Positions 52,109-61,309 of a stretch of 64,000 nucleotides of DNA are shown here, piece after piece (position 1 is the first letter of the stretch; every line of letters starts with the position of its first letter). The position numbers were made by a program, and so were the translations under genes. The stretch lies in the NCBI GenBank assembly GCA_963832835.1, contig CAWHVD010000001.1, forward strand, positions 558,001 through 622,000, given 5' to 3'. Under the pieces are notes generated by a model. It was not told the DNA's origin, searched no databases, and saw nothing but the letters and a program-made list of their open reading frames with translations. Source of the stretch: CAVPKN01 sp963832835. Its GTDB lineage: Bacteria > Chlamydiota > Chlamydiia > Chlamydiales > JAAKFR01.

Positions 52109-53064
52109 GCCACCCCTTTCACAGCTTGAATGAGGCACAACTCCGGCGGAGAAAAAAGGCGAAAGGGCTTATGACACCCTAGGCCCCGATTCACATAGAG
52201 TTGTTTACCCCCGACCATAAATAGGCCGCGCGTATAGCTCGTTTCTAGGCGAGCAAGTTTTTTGGAAATGCGCCGTCCCCAGGATGGCCAAGGAATATGG
52301 ATTTGTTCGCCATGCGTGTGCCCTGAGAGGATCCAGTCGCCTGGATAATCAAGAAGGGTGGGACATGTATCGGGATTATGGGAAAGGACTATCCCTGGGC
52401 ATTCTTTGTTATAGCCTGCAAATGCTATCTGGGGTCTGCAACGTCCAAGAGCTAAATCTCCTAGCCCGGTAAGATTAAGGCCAATGGGAAGAGTGAATGT
52501 GGTGTTTTCTAGAAGTTGGAATGGAGTCTGCCTAAGGAGTGCACAGAGCTCCTCATGTAAAGGGATCCCAAGGGTCTTTTCGGATACACCTTTCAAATTG
52601 ATGGGTGAGGACAGCAGTGTCTTTAAACCTCGAAAAATGCCTGTAATCGGATTGGGTGGGGCGATGAGATCATATTTTCCATCGGAGTTGAGGCTTACAT
52701 AACGAGCATAATCATGATTGCCAAATGTGCAAAAAGACCCTAATGGTGCATGAAGCTGGCAAAGAAAGGATAGGAGCCTTGTTGGATTTTCCAATTGAGA
52801 GTAGCACAGAAAATCCCCTGTGAAGACGATAAGGTCTGGCTTCAAGCGGTTCGCGCGTCTTATGATTTTTTCTATAAACGATTCGGGAATCTGATCATGA
52901 AAATGGAGATCTGTCAGGTGCAGGATTTTCAATTTGTCGAGATGTGAAGCTGCAGGAGGCAATTGCCAAGTTAACACTGTGGTTTTGAGCATGCGGGGCT
53001 CAATATACCTGGGCCAGATTCCGATAATAGAGCATGTGGCTAGACAATCAACAACAAATGACAT
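52105..53064 (-). CDS. lpxG: UDP-2,3-diacylglucosamine pyrophosphatase LpxG (YaeI-like)
   Basis: A 319-residue calcineurin-like phosphoesterase with an N-terminal hydrophobic segment (SFVVDCLATCSIIGIWP) and the metal-binding motifs ILHLTDLHFHD, FTGDFL, TFGNHDYARYV, LSHNPD and SGHTHGEQIHIPW. The C. trachomatis orthologue CT461 was identified as LpxG, the lipid A precursor pyrophosphatase that replaces LpxH/LpxI. Start of the three-gene unit with ispD and truA. Confidence 0.9.
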   Translation of the reverse strand: MSFVVDCLATCSIIGIWPRYIEPRMLKTTVLTWQLPPAASHLDKLKILHLTDLHFHDQIPESFIEKIIRRANRLKPDLIVFTGDFLCYSQLENPTRLLSFLCQLHAPLGSFCTFGNHDYARYVSLNSDGKYDLIAPPNPITGIFRGLKTLLSSPINLKGVSEKTLGIPLHEELCALLRQTPFQLLENTTFTLPIGLNLTGLGDLALGRCRPQIAFAGYNKECPGIVLSHNPDTCPTLLDYPGDWILSGHTHGEQIHIPWPSWGRRISKKLARLETSYTRGLFMVGGKQLYVNRGLGCHKPFRLFSPPELCLIQAVKGVA

Positions 53065-53094
53065 AAAAAAAAGACAGCCAATAATTGGCTGCCT
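53065..53094 (-). terminator. terminator of the SWIB gene
   Basis: On the minus strand ggcagccaattattggctgtc forms a perfect stem, followed by eight T. It lies 29 nt past the SWIB stop and only overlaps the first base pairs upstream of lpxG. Confidence 0.85.
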
Positions 53095-53123
53095 TTATAA
53101 TACCTCGAGAGAAGTAAAAAGGT

Positions 53124-53390
53124 CTACTTGATATGTTTAGAGACTTTTTTTGTCATCTGAAACATGTCAATGGCGCTTTTTGAACCAAAAACTTTAGCAA
53201 GCTTTTCATCAGGAACGATGTTGCGTTTGTTTTTGGGGTCTTGTAGATTATTTTTTTTAATGTAAGCCCACAATTTTTTAATGATTTCAGTTCGCGGCAG
53301 CGGTCCGGGTCCGATTACAGCAGCTAAATCGTCGCTGATCGAGACAGGTTGCATAAACGCGCTATTTTTTTTCTTTGTTGTTGTCGCCAT
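53124..53390 (-). CDS. SWIB/MDM2-domain protein
   Basis: An 88-residue protein that is almost only a SWIB domain (ISDDLAAVIGPGPLPRTEI, KKLWAYIKKNNLQDPKNKR, VFGSKSAIDMFQMTKKVSK). SWIB in bacteria is a chlamydial hallmark; the function, possibly chromatin-related, is not established. Basic N-terminus. Syntenic with CT460. It has its own terminator. Confidence 0.93.
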   Translation of the reverse strand: MATTTKKKNSAFMQPVSISDDLAAVIGPGPLPRTEIIKKLWAYIKKNNLQDPKNKRNIVPDEKLAKVFGSKSAIDMFQMTKKVSKHIK

Positions 53391-53526
53391 GATTTTCTCC
53401 CAGTGGAAAAAAGTTTAATTCTTCGTTTCAATAGTTTTATCTTTCCTCTGGGTTTATCGTCAATGGAAGAAAGGAGAGGGCTCAAAAAAGAGGCATTTTT
53501 AGTGCCAATCTTATATTCTACCCTGC

Positions 53527-55638
53527 ATGGAATTTGGCAAAGAGCTCGAAACATTAGAGGTTTTAGCCTCTTCTTTAAAGAAAACAAAGGATTTAGGTGA
53601 GAAACAAGAGCTGCTTCTCACCCATCAGAGAGTGATCGATCATCTGATGAGTGAAAAACTGGCATCTCTTTTGCCGCACGCGAGTGATCTCTCGACAAAA
53701 ATCGCTTTGTTTTCAGTCGTCGCAATAGGCCAGCACGATATCCTCTTTTCCTATCCCTGTGGGGTTTTCCCTAAAGAGAAGGTGCGGGCTCTACTGGTTC
53801 AACTCACCTCAGTAGATCGTTTTTATGATAGCATCGGAGGAATTGTTGGATATCAGGCTCATGTGTTGAAATTGCTTGCCCAGAACCGAGGGGCCAGTCT
53901 CCCAAACCATGCGCTTTTTTCGCGTGCTCCGGGTATTGACCTCGCTGCGCCCTCAGCTGATGTAACTCAAGCTGTTTGGTCGGGCCTTCGGGCGCTGGGT
54001 GAGACGGGCGAGATTTATCCGATTGGAGGATTAGGCTCGCGCTTAAATCTGACCAGCAAAAAGTCGGAAACCTTGCCGGCTGCATGTTTGCCGTTTTGTG
54101 GCAGGACTCTATTGGAGGGTCTGGTACGGGATGTGCAGGCCCGAGAATTTCTGTACTACAGGCTTTTTCATCATCAAGTGACCATTCCGATAGCAATGAT
54201 GACCTCTTTTGGAAAAAGCAACATGAGCCGTGTCCGCGTCATTTGTGAAAAAATGAAGTGGTTTGGCAGGCCTCATGAGAGTTTCAAGCTCTTTTCTCAG
54301 ATATCCGTGCCTGTAGTTACTCAAGAGGGGATGTGGTCGATGAAAGCTCCTCTTGAAATGAACCTACAACCTGGTGGGCATGGAGCCCTTTGGAAGGCTG
54401 CAGAAGAGGCTGGGGTCTTTTTTTGGCTACAAAGTCAGGAGAAAAATCTGCTCTTGATCCGACAAATTAACAATCCGATTGCCGGGTTAGATTTTACCCT
54501 CCTGGCACTTTTAGGGATTGGAAAAAGGGAGAAAAAGGCCTTTGGGTTTGCTTCATGCGAGCGCTTGCCAAATGCTGCAGAAGGGGTACTTGTTCATGTG
54601 GAAGAGGAAAATGGTACTAGGCGTCTTTCTAATATTGAATACACAGATTTTAAACGGTATGGGATTGAAGATTATGCCCTGGAAGGGGGGTACTCGATGT
54701 ATCCGGCCAATACGAACATTTTATACGCAGATTTAAACCACATTCTCCCGGTTATCAAAAAAAATCCCTTGCCGGGCTTGATGCTCAATATGAAAAATAA
54801 AGAGCCCTTCCTGTGCCCTTTAGGAATTGTAAGAGAAGTGTATGGTGGCCGTTTAGAGAGCATGATGCAGAACATCAGCGATGCTTTGGTGGCTTCCTCA
54901 AAAGAGCCTCTGCCCACATTTTTGACCTACAACGCCAGAAGGAGAACAATTTCGGCTGCTAAAAAAAGCTTCGTGCCGGGAAAGTCTCTTTTAGAAACCC
55001 CCGAAGGGGCTTTTTATGATCTATTGTATAACGCTCATGAGCTTTTATCATGTGCGTGTGGCATTCATACTCCACCTTTTTGTTCTCAAGAAGAATACCT
55101 CAGTCACGGTCCATCTCTTCTTTTCTTGTATCACCCTGCGCTTGGCCCCCTCTATTCCCTGATTGCTCAAAAAATTCAGGGGGGGAATTTCGCCTTTTTA
55201 AGTGAAATGCAGCTTGAAATAGCGGATCTGTTCTTACAAAATCTTACCTTAGATGGTAGCTTATTGGTTTATGCGAAGAGTGTACTAGGGCATGATTCCC
55301 AAGGCATTATCCGCTATAGCCACCGTACTGGTAAATGTTTCTTGAAAAATGTGCAGGTCCTCAATAAGGGTATCAACCGCAGCGCAAGCACGAACATGTA
55401 CTGGAAAAATCAAATGAAGCGGCATCAAGCTCTGAGTATCATTTTGCAAGGGCATTCTGAATTTTATGCCGAAGGGGTTGTATTTAAGGGAGAGCGGACC
55501 ATTGTGGTTCCTCACGGAGAGAGGTGGGTTGCCTACGAAACTTCTGATGGAAACGTCCGCTTTCATGTCGAAAAGGCAGGGTGGAAGTGGGACTATCAAG
55601 AAGAGGATGGCCAAATCAAATATGTGGCTCACACCTGA
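53527..55638 (+). CDS. UDP-sugar pyrophosphorylase (UDPGP)-like protein, 703 aa
   Basis: A large protein of the UDPGP/UAP type. The N-terminal 150 residues are helical. The nucleotide-binding loop is PIGGLGSRL (165-173), then KKSETLPAACLPFCGRTLLEGL, with MNLQPGGHGALWKA, RQINNPIAG and NTNILYADL as the sugar-binding and catalytic blocks. The C-terminal 200 residues probably form a beta helix. A second UDPGP in addition to the usual chlamydial one would be unusual; plastid UGP3 is a possible relative. The substrate is unknown. Confidence 0.78.
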   Translation: MEFGKELETLEVLASSLKKTKDLGEKQELLLTHQRVIDHLMSEKLASLLPHASDLSTKIALFSVVAIGQHDILFSYPCGVFPKEKVRALLVQLTSVDRFYDSIGGIVGYQAHVLKLLAQNRGASLPNHALFSRAPGIDLAAPSADVTQAVWSGLRALGETGEIYPIGGLGSRLNLTSKKSETLPAACLPFCGRTLLEGLVRDVQAREFLYYRLFHHQVTIPIAMMTSFGKSNMSRVRVICEKMKWFGRPHESFKLFSQISVPVVTQEGMWSMKAPLEMNLQPGGHGALWKAAEEAGVFFWLQSQEKNLLLIRQINNPIAGLDFTLLALLGIGKREKKAFGFASCERLPNAAEGVLVHVEEENGTRRLSNIEYTDFKRYGIEDYALEGGYSMYPANTNILYADLNHILPVIKKNPLPGLMLNMKNKEPFLCPLGIVREVYGGRLESMMQNISDALVASSKEPLPTFLTYNARRRTISAAKKSFVPGKSLLETPEGAFYDLLYNAHELLSCACGIHTPPFCSQEEYLSHGPSLLFLYHPALGPLYSLIAQKIQGGNFAFLSEMQLEIADLFLQNLTLDGSLLVYAKSVLGHDSQGIIRYSHRTGKCFLKNVQVLNKGINRSASTNMYWKNQMKRHQALSIILQGHSEFYAEGVVFKGERTIVVPHGERWVAYETSDGNVRFHVEKAGWKWDYQEEDGQIKYVAHT

Positions 55639-55871
55639 TCTGGGCAGTATTTTTCATAAACTAACTTAATTAAAAAGGCACTTCCGACGCATGCTCCTAT
55701 ACTCACTACGCACAAGATCACCACAGCCATATAATGGTCTCCTGGATGCATAAAAAGATGCGTAAAAAAATCACGCACCACATTTGCAGTGAGTGCACTT
55801 GCAGCACTAGCAGCTGTAAATGCCCCTTGGGTAAATCCTGAAAACAGCGCAGTCGGAAAACAAACCATCAT
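55629..55871 (-). CDS. small two-helix membrane protein, candidate Inc
   Basis: An 80-residue protein with two hydrophobic stretches (FTAASAASALTANVV weak; YMAVVILCVVSIGACVGSAFLIKLVY strong). Short and Inc-like, but the first segment is only moderately hydrophobic. It overlaps the end of the 53527 gene tail to tail by 10 nt. Confidence is limited by its small size. Confidence 0.5.
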   Translation of the reverse strand: MMVCFPTALFSGFTQGAFTAASAASALTANVVRDFFTHLFMHPGDHYMAVVILCVVSIGACVGSAFLIKLVYEKYCPDQV

Positions 55872-55964
55872 TCAATTTTGTTGTTAAGGAAGTAAAGAAT
55901 GGAAGGAAATTGACTTCAATTCAAGGGAAATCCTAGAATCCTGATCATTACAGTAGGTACAGTT

Positions 55965-57063
55965 ATGAGAGAAGATCTTCGAGAAAGACTAAAAAACATC
56001 AATGAGCGGGTCCTTCATATGTGGAGGTATCTTTGACTTAGAGGTCAAAGAGAAGAGGGTTCAAGAACTCGAAAAATTGATGGAAGATCCCCAATTTTGG
56101 GATGATCAGGTAGGTGCTCAAACGGTCATTTCCGAGGTGAATGACTTAAGGAGTTGGACGGTTCCCTACATGGAGATCAAAGAAAGTTTTGGTAACGTGG
56201 AAAGCTTGCTTCCGGATGCATTGGAGATGGGCGATGAGGAGCTTATCGAAGAGCTTGCCCATGAACTGAGCAAAGTAGAAAATGTCCTTTCTCAGCTCGA
56301 AGTACGCCGTATGCTATCTGGAGAAATGGATAGTAAGCATTGCTTTTTGAGCATCAATGCGGGGGCAGGGGGAACTGAAGCTTGTGATTGGGCTCTCATT
56401 CTGCTTAGGATGTATAGCAGGTGGGCGGCAAGACGAGGCTGGAAGGTGGAGGTTTTAGATCAAGTTGATGGGGATGTAGCAGGTGTTAAGAGCGTCACTC
56501 TCAAATTGAGTGGGCCCTATGCATATGGTTACTGCAAGGCCGAAAAAGGGGTGCACCGTCTTGTGCGTATCTCACCTTTCGATAGCAGTAATAGACGCCA
56601 TACCAGCTTCGCTTCAGTAGACGTGATGCCTGAGATCACTGACGACATTGCCATCGAGATTAAACCAGATGATTTGCGGGTCGATACATTTCGCTCCTCA
56701 GGAGCTGGTGGCCAGCATGTCAACGTCACAGATTCGGCTGTCAGGATAACCCACTTTCCCTCAGGAATTGTTGTCTCATGCCAAAATGAGCGTAGCCAAA
56801 CGCAGAATAAAGAAACATGTATGAAGCTTTTGCGCTCAAAGCTTTATGAGAAAGAAGTGCTCGCCCGAGAAGAGAGCCTCAGGGCTATGGGTGGGGAAAA
56901 GAAGGAAATTGCCTGGGGATCGCAGATTAGAAATTACGTCTTTCAACCTTACATGCTTGTAAAAGATGCGAGGACGGGCTGGGAGACTGGAAATGTCCAG
57001 GCGATGATGGATGGAGAGCTTTTGGACGATTTTATTGTCGCCTATCTAAAAGAATTTGGGTAA
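55965..57063 (+). CDS. prfB: peptide chain release factor 2, with programmed +1 frameshift
   Basis: RF2 recognises UAA and UGA. The first 23 codons run from ATG 55965 to an in-frame UGA at 56034-56036. The context is TATCTTTGAC with the SD-like GGAGG just before it, the classical autoregulatory slippery site. A +1 shift on CTT joins to DLEVKEKRVQ and continues to 57063. The tripeptide SPF (RISPFDSSNRR) recognises the stop codon and SSGAGGQHVNVTDSA carries the catalytic GGQ. Syntenic with CT459. Confidence 0.96.
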
Positions 57064-57131
57064 ACTCTTAATAAATAGAGCCAATTGCAAAACTCCTAAG
57101 CCTTGGAAAATCGATTGGCTCAAACATATAT

Positions 57132-57668
57132 ATGGTAACTATGTCAGATAAAAAAGACGAAGAAGCTTCAGTTGCAGCAGAGCCCCAGGTTGAGATTCGC
57201 TACACAGCTCAGGAGGATTCAGGTCCTTTGAAAGAGTGGCTCCTTGAACCGGGTATCCTCAAAGGATTTCCGATGCAAGATCCTCCTGAAGTGGATGACT
57301 CGGTGAAACACTGGATCGGTTTTAGTAAATACAAGAGCAGTTTGACTGCTACCATTAATGGTCAGCCGGTCGGTATTGCTACATTGTGCCTCATGCCTTA
57401 TAGGAAGTTAACTCACCAGTGTCTCGTCTCGATCATCGTGTCAAAGGAGGCTCGCAATAAGGGTGTAGGAACCATTTTGTTGAACAACTTGATTCACCTG
57501 GCTAAGGAATATTTTGGGATAGAGGTTCTTTATCTGGAAGTTTACGAGGGTAACCGGGCGATCTCACTCTATCACCGTTTTGGGTTTCGTGAAGTGGGTT
57601 TCCAGAAGCACTTCATGAAAGAAAATGGTGAATACATTGGCAAAGTTGTCATGGAACGCATTCTTTAA
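57132..57668 (+). CDS. GNAT-family acetyltransferase (CT458 counterpart)
   Basis: A 178-residue acetyltransferase. Acetyl-CoA binding is in VSKEARNKGVGTILLNNLIHLAKE; the C-terminal strand is EVYEGNRAISLYHRFGFREVG. The N-terminus is acidic and probably flexible (MSDKKDEEASVAAEPQ). Substrate unknown. A second in-frame ATG lies three codons in (57141). It overlaps the next gene by 44 nt. Confidence 0.87.
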   Translation: MVTMSDKKDEEASVAAEPQVEIRYTAQEDSGPLKEWLLEPGILKGFPMQDPPEVDDSVKHWIGFSKYKSSLTATINGQPVGIATLCLMPYRKLTHQCLVSIIVSKEARNKGVGTILLNNLIHLAKEYFGIEVLYLEVYEGNRAISLYHRFGFREVGFQKHFMKENGEYIGKVVMERIL

Positions 57669-58467
57669 ACATTTAGCATTTAAGTTACGCCGGACGCTGG
57701 GTTTGATCAATCGCAGACTGATTGTAGACCCCAGTTTCTGCGCGCATGGTGATAGATCTGTAACAGTGACAACTCTTGATTCTTTACAAACACGTTTGCA
57801 GCACCTCCTGAAGATAGATGTGGAGCTTGTTGTGAACGAGAACCGTTGCACGATGCTCAATCTTTTAGAAAAAGAGCGCTCTTTTGCACGCCTTTCTGTG
57901 CATAAAATGTTTTTGGAAGCGCCCGATCCGGTGATTTCTGCAATTGCTCATTATGTGAAAGGGACCCGTAAGGACCTTGGAGAGCGCAATCTGGTTTTAA
58001 GAGAATTTATTCAGAACCATTTACACCGCTATGACTATACCCACCTTGTCAATCCTCAAAAACTTGTGCACCAAGGCAAGGTCTACCATCTCAAATCCCT
58101 TTTTGAGGTATTGAATAAAAAATATTTTGAAGGAGAGCTAGATCTCTCTCTTACGTGGTTTGGTGCCCCTGTGCGAAAAAGACGGAGGCGTATTACTTTT
58201 GGGCAGTATTTCTCGGGCTTGCGTCTCATCAAAATGCATCGTATGCTAGATGATCCCTTTTTTCCGGAGTATTTTGTGTCGTTTATTCTCTATCATGAAA
58301 TGCTCCATAGCGTTATTCCCGGATCAAAAGATGCTCGAGGCCGGTTTTGTGTCCATGGAAGGGCTTTTAAAGAAAAGGAAAGGGCCTTTGAGCATTACCA
58401 GAAGGCCATAGAATGGGAAAAAATTAACAAGGCAAAAATATTCGGTAGTACTTATGGCAGGACATAG
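57625..58467 (+). CDS. SprT-like zinc metallopeptidase-fold protein
   Basis: A 280-residue protein with a SprT-type domain at about 145-280: VLNKKYFEGELDLSLTWFGAP and the zinc site FILYHEMLHSVIPG (HEMLH), then HGRAFKEKERAFEHY. The N-terminal 140 residues are basic and helical with no recognised fold. The start is uncertain, because the first 44 nt overlap the GNAT gene. It overlaps yebC by 14 nt. Function (protease or DNA-linked) unknown. Confidence 0.75.
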   Translation: MVNTLAKLSWNAFFKHLAFKLRRTLGLINRRLIVDPSFCAHGDRSVTVTTLDSLQTRLQHLLKIDVELVVNENRCTMLNLLEKERSFARLSVHKMFLEAPDPVISAIAHYVKGTRKDLGERNLVLREFIQNHLHRYDYTHLVNPQKLVHQGKVYHLKSLFEVLNKKYFEGELDLSLTWFGAPVRKRRRRITFGQYFSGLRLIKMHRMLDDPFFPEYFVSFILYHEMLHSVIPGSKDARGRFCVHGRAFKEKERAFEHYQKAIEWEKINKAKIFGSTYGRT

Positions 58468-59170
58468 TAAATGGGCAAACATCAAGCACCGCAAAGAGCG
58501 ATCTGATAAGCAAAAAGGGAAAATTTTTTCCCGGTTGGCAAAGGAAATTATCTCAGCTGTGAAAGTAGGCGGAGCCGACCCGAAAAGCAATCCCCGTTTG
58601 AAACTTGCGATCCAAAAAGCCAAAGTAGCGAATTTCCCTAACGACAGTATTGAGCGCAACATCAAGAAAGCCGCAAGTGGTGAACAGGAAAACTACGAAC
58701 CCATCACCTATGAGATCTACGGATATGGTGGAGTTGGATTGATCGTCGAAATATTAACCGACAATAAGAACCGCGCGGCTTCTGATATGCGGATTGCCAT
58801 CAATAAAAAGGGTGGGACGATTGCTACCCCTGGATCTGTTGCTTTTAACTTCGAGCGAAAAGGTGTGATCCAGATCGAAAAAAAAGGACAGGACGAGGAG
58901 AAGCTTTTTAGCAGCGCGATTGAAGCGGGCGCAGAAGATTTCGAATCCACTGATGAGGGCTTTATGGTCATTACCGACAAGGCAGAGCTCTTTGCTGTCA
59001 AAGAAAAACTTGATATGCTCGTGCCAGGACCAAGTGAGGCAGATATCCAGATGCTCCCGAAAGCACTTGTGAGTTGCGATGAACAGATGCGTGCATCCAA
59101 TCTGGCTCTTATAGAATGGATAGAGGATCTTGATGATGTCGATACAGTCTATCACAACATGGAAGTTTGA
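58454..59170 (+). CDS. yebC: YebC/PmpR-family regulatory protein
   Basis: A 238-residue protein of the YebC/TACO1 family. It starts MAGHSKWANIKHRKERSDKQKGK, has GGADPKSNPRLKLAIQKAKVANFPND, and YEIYGYGGVGLIVEILTDNKNR. These proteins are proposed transcription or translation regulators (polyproline translation). Overlaps the SprT-like gene and the pabB gene at either end. Syntenic with CT457. Confidence 0.95.
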   Translation: MAGHSKWANIKHRKERSDKQKGKIFSRLAKEIISAVKVGGADPKSNPRLKLAIQKAKVANFPNDSIERNIKKAASGEQENYEPITYEIYGYGGVGLIVEILTDNKNRAASDMRIAINKKGGTIATPGSVAFNFERKGVIQIEKKGQDEEKLFSSAIEAGAEDFESTDEGFMVITDKAELFAVKEKLDMLVPGPSEADIQMLPKALVSCDEQMRASNLALIEWIEDLDDVDTVYHNMEV

Positions 59171-60440
59171 ACCCTTAGAGCCATTTGCCCTCACCAGACG
59201 GTTTGCCCATCTTGAAGGGACTGCCTTGCTTTACTCGGGCGGTTCACTCGATTCAGCTCAAAGCTCTTTTCTATGCCTATTTCCTGATAAGAAAATGTCC
59301 TTGTCTGCATCAAGGGCTAGTTGGGATGAGCTACAAAGAGAAATCGGAAATGGTCAGAAGGATGGGGTGGACATACCTTCTTGGATAGGCTACATAGGTT
59401 ATGAAATGGGGTGCTATGCCGACCCCGATCAAATCATCCCCCATTTTCTATCTCAAGTGCCCGATTGTCTTTTCTATAAGCCAACAGTGGTTGTACGCTT
59501 TGATCACGCATTGCAGCTGGCTACCATTTATTCTACAGGCTTTGCTGTAAATTTAGAAGGGGACGAGGTGTTGGCTGGAGAGTCAATCCCTAAGATGCAG
59601 CTTATAGATGCTTCCGATACCCTTGAGACCTATTTGGAAAAGATTGCATCCATCCAGGGGGCGATTTTAGATGGAGAGGTCTATCAAGTAAACCTCTCTC
59701 AACAGTTTCTTTTCGAAGGAGTGGCAGATCCATTTGCTCTTTTTGAGAAAAGCGTCCATCTTAATCCAGCCCCTTTTGCAGCCTATTTACAATGTGGCGC
59801 GTATGCAATTGTTTCTGCCTCGCCTGAACGGTTTTTACGTAAGCAGGGGGATCGATTGGAAACCCGCCCCATTAAAGGCACCGCACCACGAGGTAGCACC
59901 CCGTCCGAGGATATTGCAAATAGGCAAGCCCTATTGAGTTCCGAAAAAGAAAGGGCCGAATTGCTCATGATTACCGATCTCATGCGTAGCGATATCGGTA
60001 AAATGAGTCTTCCAGGCAGTGTCAAAACTCAGGCAATCTGGCTCTGCGAGGCCTATACGAATGTTTTTCACCTTCTCTCTATCATAGAAGGGAGGGCCCA
60101 TCCACACGTGCATCGATTAGAATTGATACGTTCCCTTTTTCCAGGAGGGTCGGTTACAGGATGTCCTAAATTAAGGGCTATGGAAATGATCGCCCATCTT
60201 GAGAAACGACCCAGAGGTATTTATACGGGATCAATAGGCTATTTTGCAGAAAATGGAGATTTTGATTTCAATATTGTGATTCGCACACTGATTGTGCATC
60301 CTACCTCTATTCAGCTTCAACTCGGTGGGGCAATTGTGATTGATAGCGATCCTGTGCGAGAATTTGAGGAGACGTTTCATAAAGGACGCTCTTTTTTTAA
60401 CCTGCTTAGTGTGGAGGTTTATGGCAGTAGTTTATTTTGA
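59133..60440 (+). CDS. pabB: aminodeoxychorismate synthase component I
   Basis: A 435-residue chorismate-binding enzyme. It has LDGEVYQVNLSQQF, SASPERFLRKQGDRLETRPIKGTAPRG, EKERAELLMITDLMRSDIG, and SLFPGGSVTGCPKLRAMEMIAHLE. With glutamine amidotransferase (PabA) it makes 4-amino-4-deoxychorismate for folate. It starts 38 nt before the yebC stop; ATG 59136 is an alternative. Overlaps pabC by 20 nt. No pabA in the window. Chlamydia uses CADD instead, so this is a notable difference. Confidence 0.92.
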   Translation: MMSIQSITTWKFEPLEPFALTRRFAHLEGTALLYSGGSLDSAQSSFLCLFPDKKMSLSASRASWDELQREIGNGQKDGVDIPSWIGYIGYEMGCYADPDQIIPHFLSQVPDCLFYKPTVVVRFDHALQLATIYSTGFAVNLEGDEVLAGESIPKMQLIDASDTLETYLEKIASIQGAILDGEVYQVNLSQQFLFEGVADPFALFEKSVHLNPAPFAAYLQCGAYAIVSASPERFLRKQGDRLETRPIKGTAPRGSTPSEDIANRQALLSSEKERAELLMITDLMRSDIGKMSLPGSVKTQAIWLCEAYTNVFHLLSIIEGRAHPHVHRLELIRSLFPGGSVTGCPKLRAMEMIAHLEKRPRGIYTGSIGYFAENGDFDFNIVIRTLIVHPTSIQLQLGGAIVIDSDPVREFEETFHKGRSFFNLLSVEVYGSSLF

Positions 60441-61278
60441 GGACCGCTTTTTACCAGAGGCCGAAGCCCTATTACCTATTTCCGATAGAGGCTTTCAGCA
60501 TGGGGACGGCATCTATGCCACGATCCAAGTCAGAGAAGGTGTCCCCTTGTTTTTTCAATCGCACTACGAGCAGCTTCAAGCCCAATGCAGAGCCTTTCAT
60601 TTACAGATGCCTACTTTAGAAGATGAGATTATCGAAGCATTGATTCACCGCAATGGTGCCTTTGAAGGGATTTGGAGGATGAAAATTTTCGTTACTGGGG
60701 GAGACTGCCCTGAAAACCATCTTCCGGAGCGTAAAGGAAGGTTGCTAATTGTCCTTAAACCTTTTGTCCCCCTTCCTTTTAAACCGCTGACGCTGGGCGT
60801 TTTTCCTATCCCTTATTGGAGTTGCCACGCCTCTTTTAAAAGCCTTGCCCACTTAAATCGTTTTTATGTCATGGAAGAAGCGCATAGGCAGGGTGTGGAT
60901 GACTGCGTGACTTTTACAGAAACCGGGCATGTTCTGGAAGCGGCTTTTGGTAATCTCCTCTGGGTGAAAGAAAAAACGGTGTTTACCCCTGACCCTACAC
61001 TCCCGATTTATTTTGGGGTGACAGTGAGAACTGTATTAGATATAGCTCGAGAACTGGGTTTTCAGATCGAATACATCAAAGCTCCTCTCTGCGAAATACC
61101 TTGCGATTCGGTTGCCTTTCGGACCAATACGATGCAAGGAGTGCGCCCCATCGCTCAATTGGGTGATCGCGTGTTTTCCCTCAATCCTACCCTTCAAACG
61201 GTTTTTGTGAACGGCTATGAGGAGCGCATAAAAAGTCAGCTCAAGACCTGCGGACAAAAAAAAGCAGCACTCACGTAG
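60421..61278 (+). CDS. pabC: class IV aminotransferase, aminodeoxychorismate lyase-like
   Basis: A 285-residue PLP enzyme of fold type IV. DRGFQHGDGIYATIQVR is the N-terminal signature, FKSLAHLNRFYVMEEA holds the PLP-lysine region, and TETGHVLEAAFGNLLWVKE follows. Overlap with pabB argues for ADC lyase (PABA release) rather than branched-chain or D-amino-acid transaminase. The ATG at 60421 has GAGGTTT before it. Its end overlaps a terminator for the opposite gene. Confidence 0.87.
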   Translation: MAVVYFEDRFLPEAEALLPISDRGFQHGDGIYATIQVREGVPLFFQSHYEQLQAQCRAFHLQMPTLEDEIIEALIHRNGAFEGIWRMKIFVTGGDCPENHLPERKGRLLIVLKPFVPLPFKPLTLGVFPIPYWSCHASFKSLAHLNRFYVMEEAHRQGVDDCVTFTETGHVLEAAFGNLLWVKEKTVFTPDPTLPIYFGVTVRTVLDIARELGFQIEYIKAPLCEIPCDSVAFRTNTMQGVRPIAQLGDRVFSLNPTLQTVFVNGYEERIKSQLKTCGQKKAALT

Positions 61279-61291
61279 GTGGAGTGCTGCT
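61256..61291 (-). terminator. terminator of the 61310 gene
   Basis: Minus strand: agcagcactc pairs with gagtgctgct around a nine-base loop, followed by eight T. It overlaps the last codons of pabC and ends transcription of the convergent gene. Confidence 0.85.
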
Positions 61292-61309
61292 AGAATTTCC
61301 ATGAGAAGC

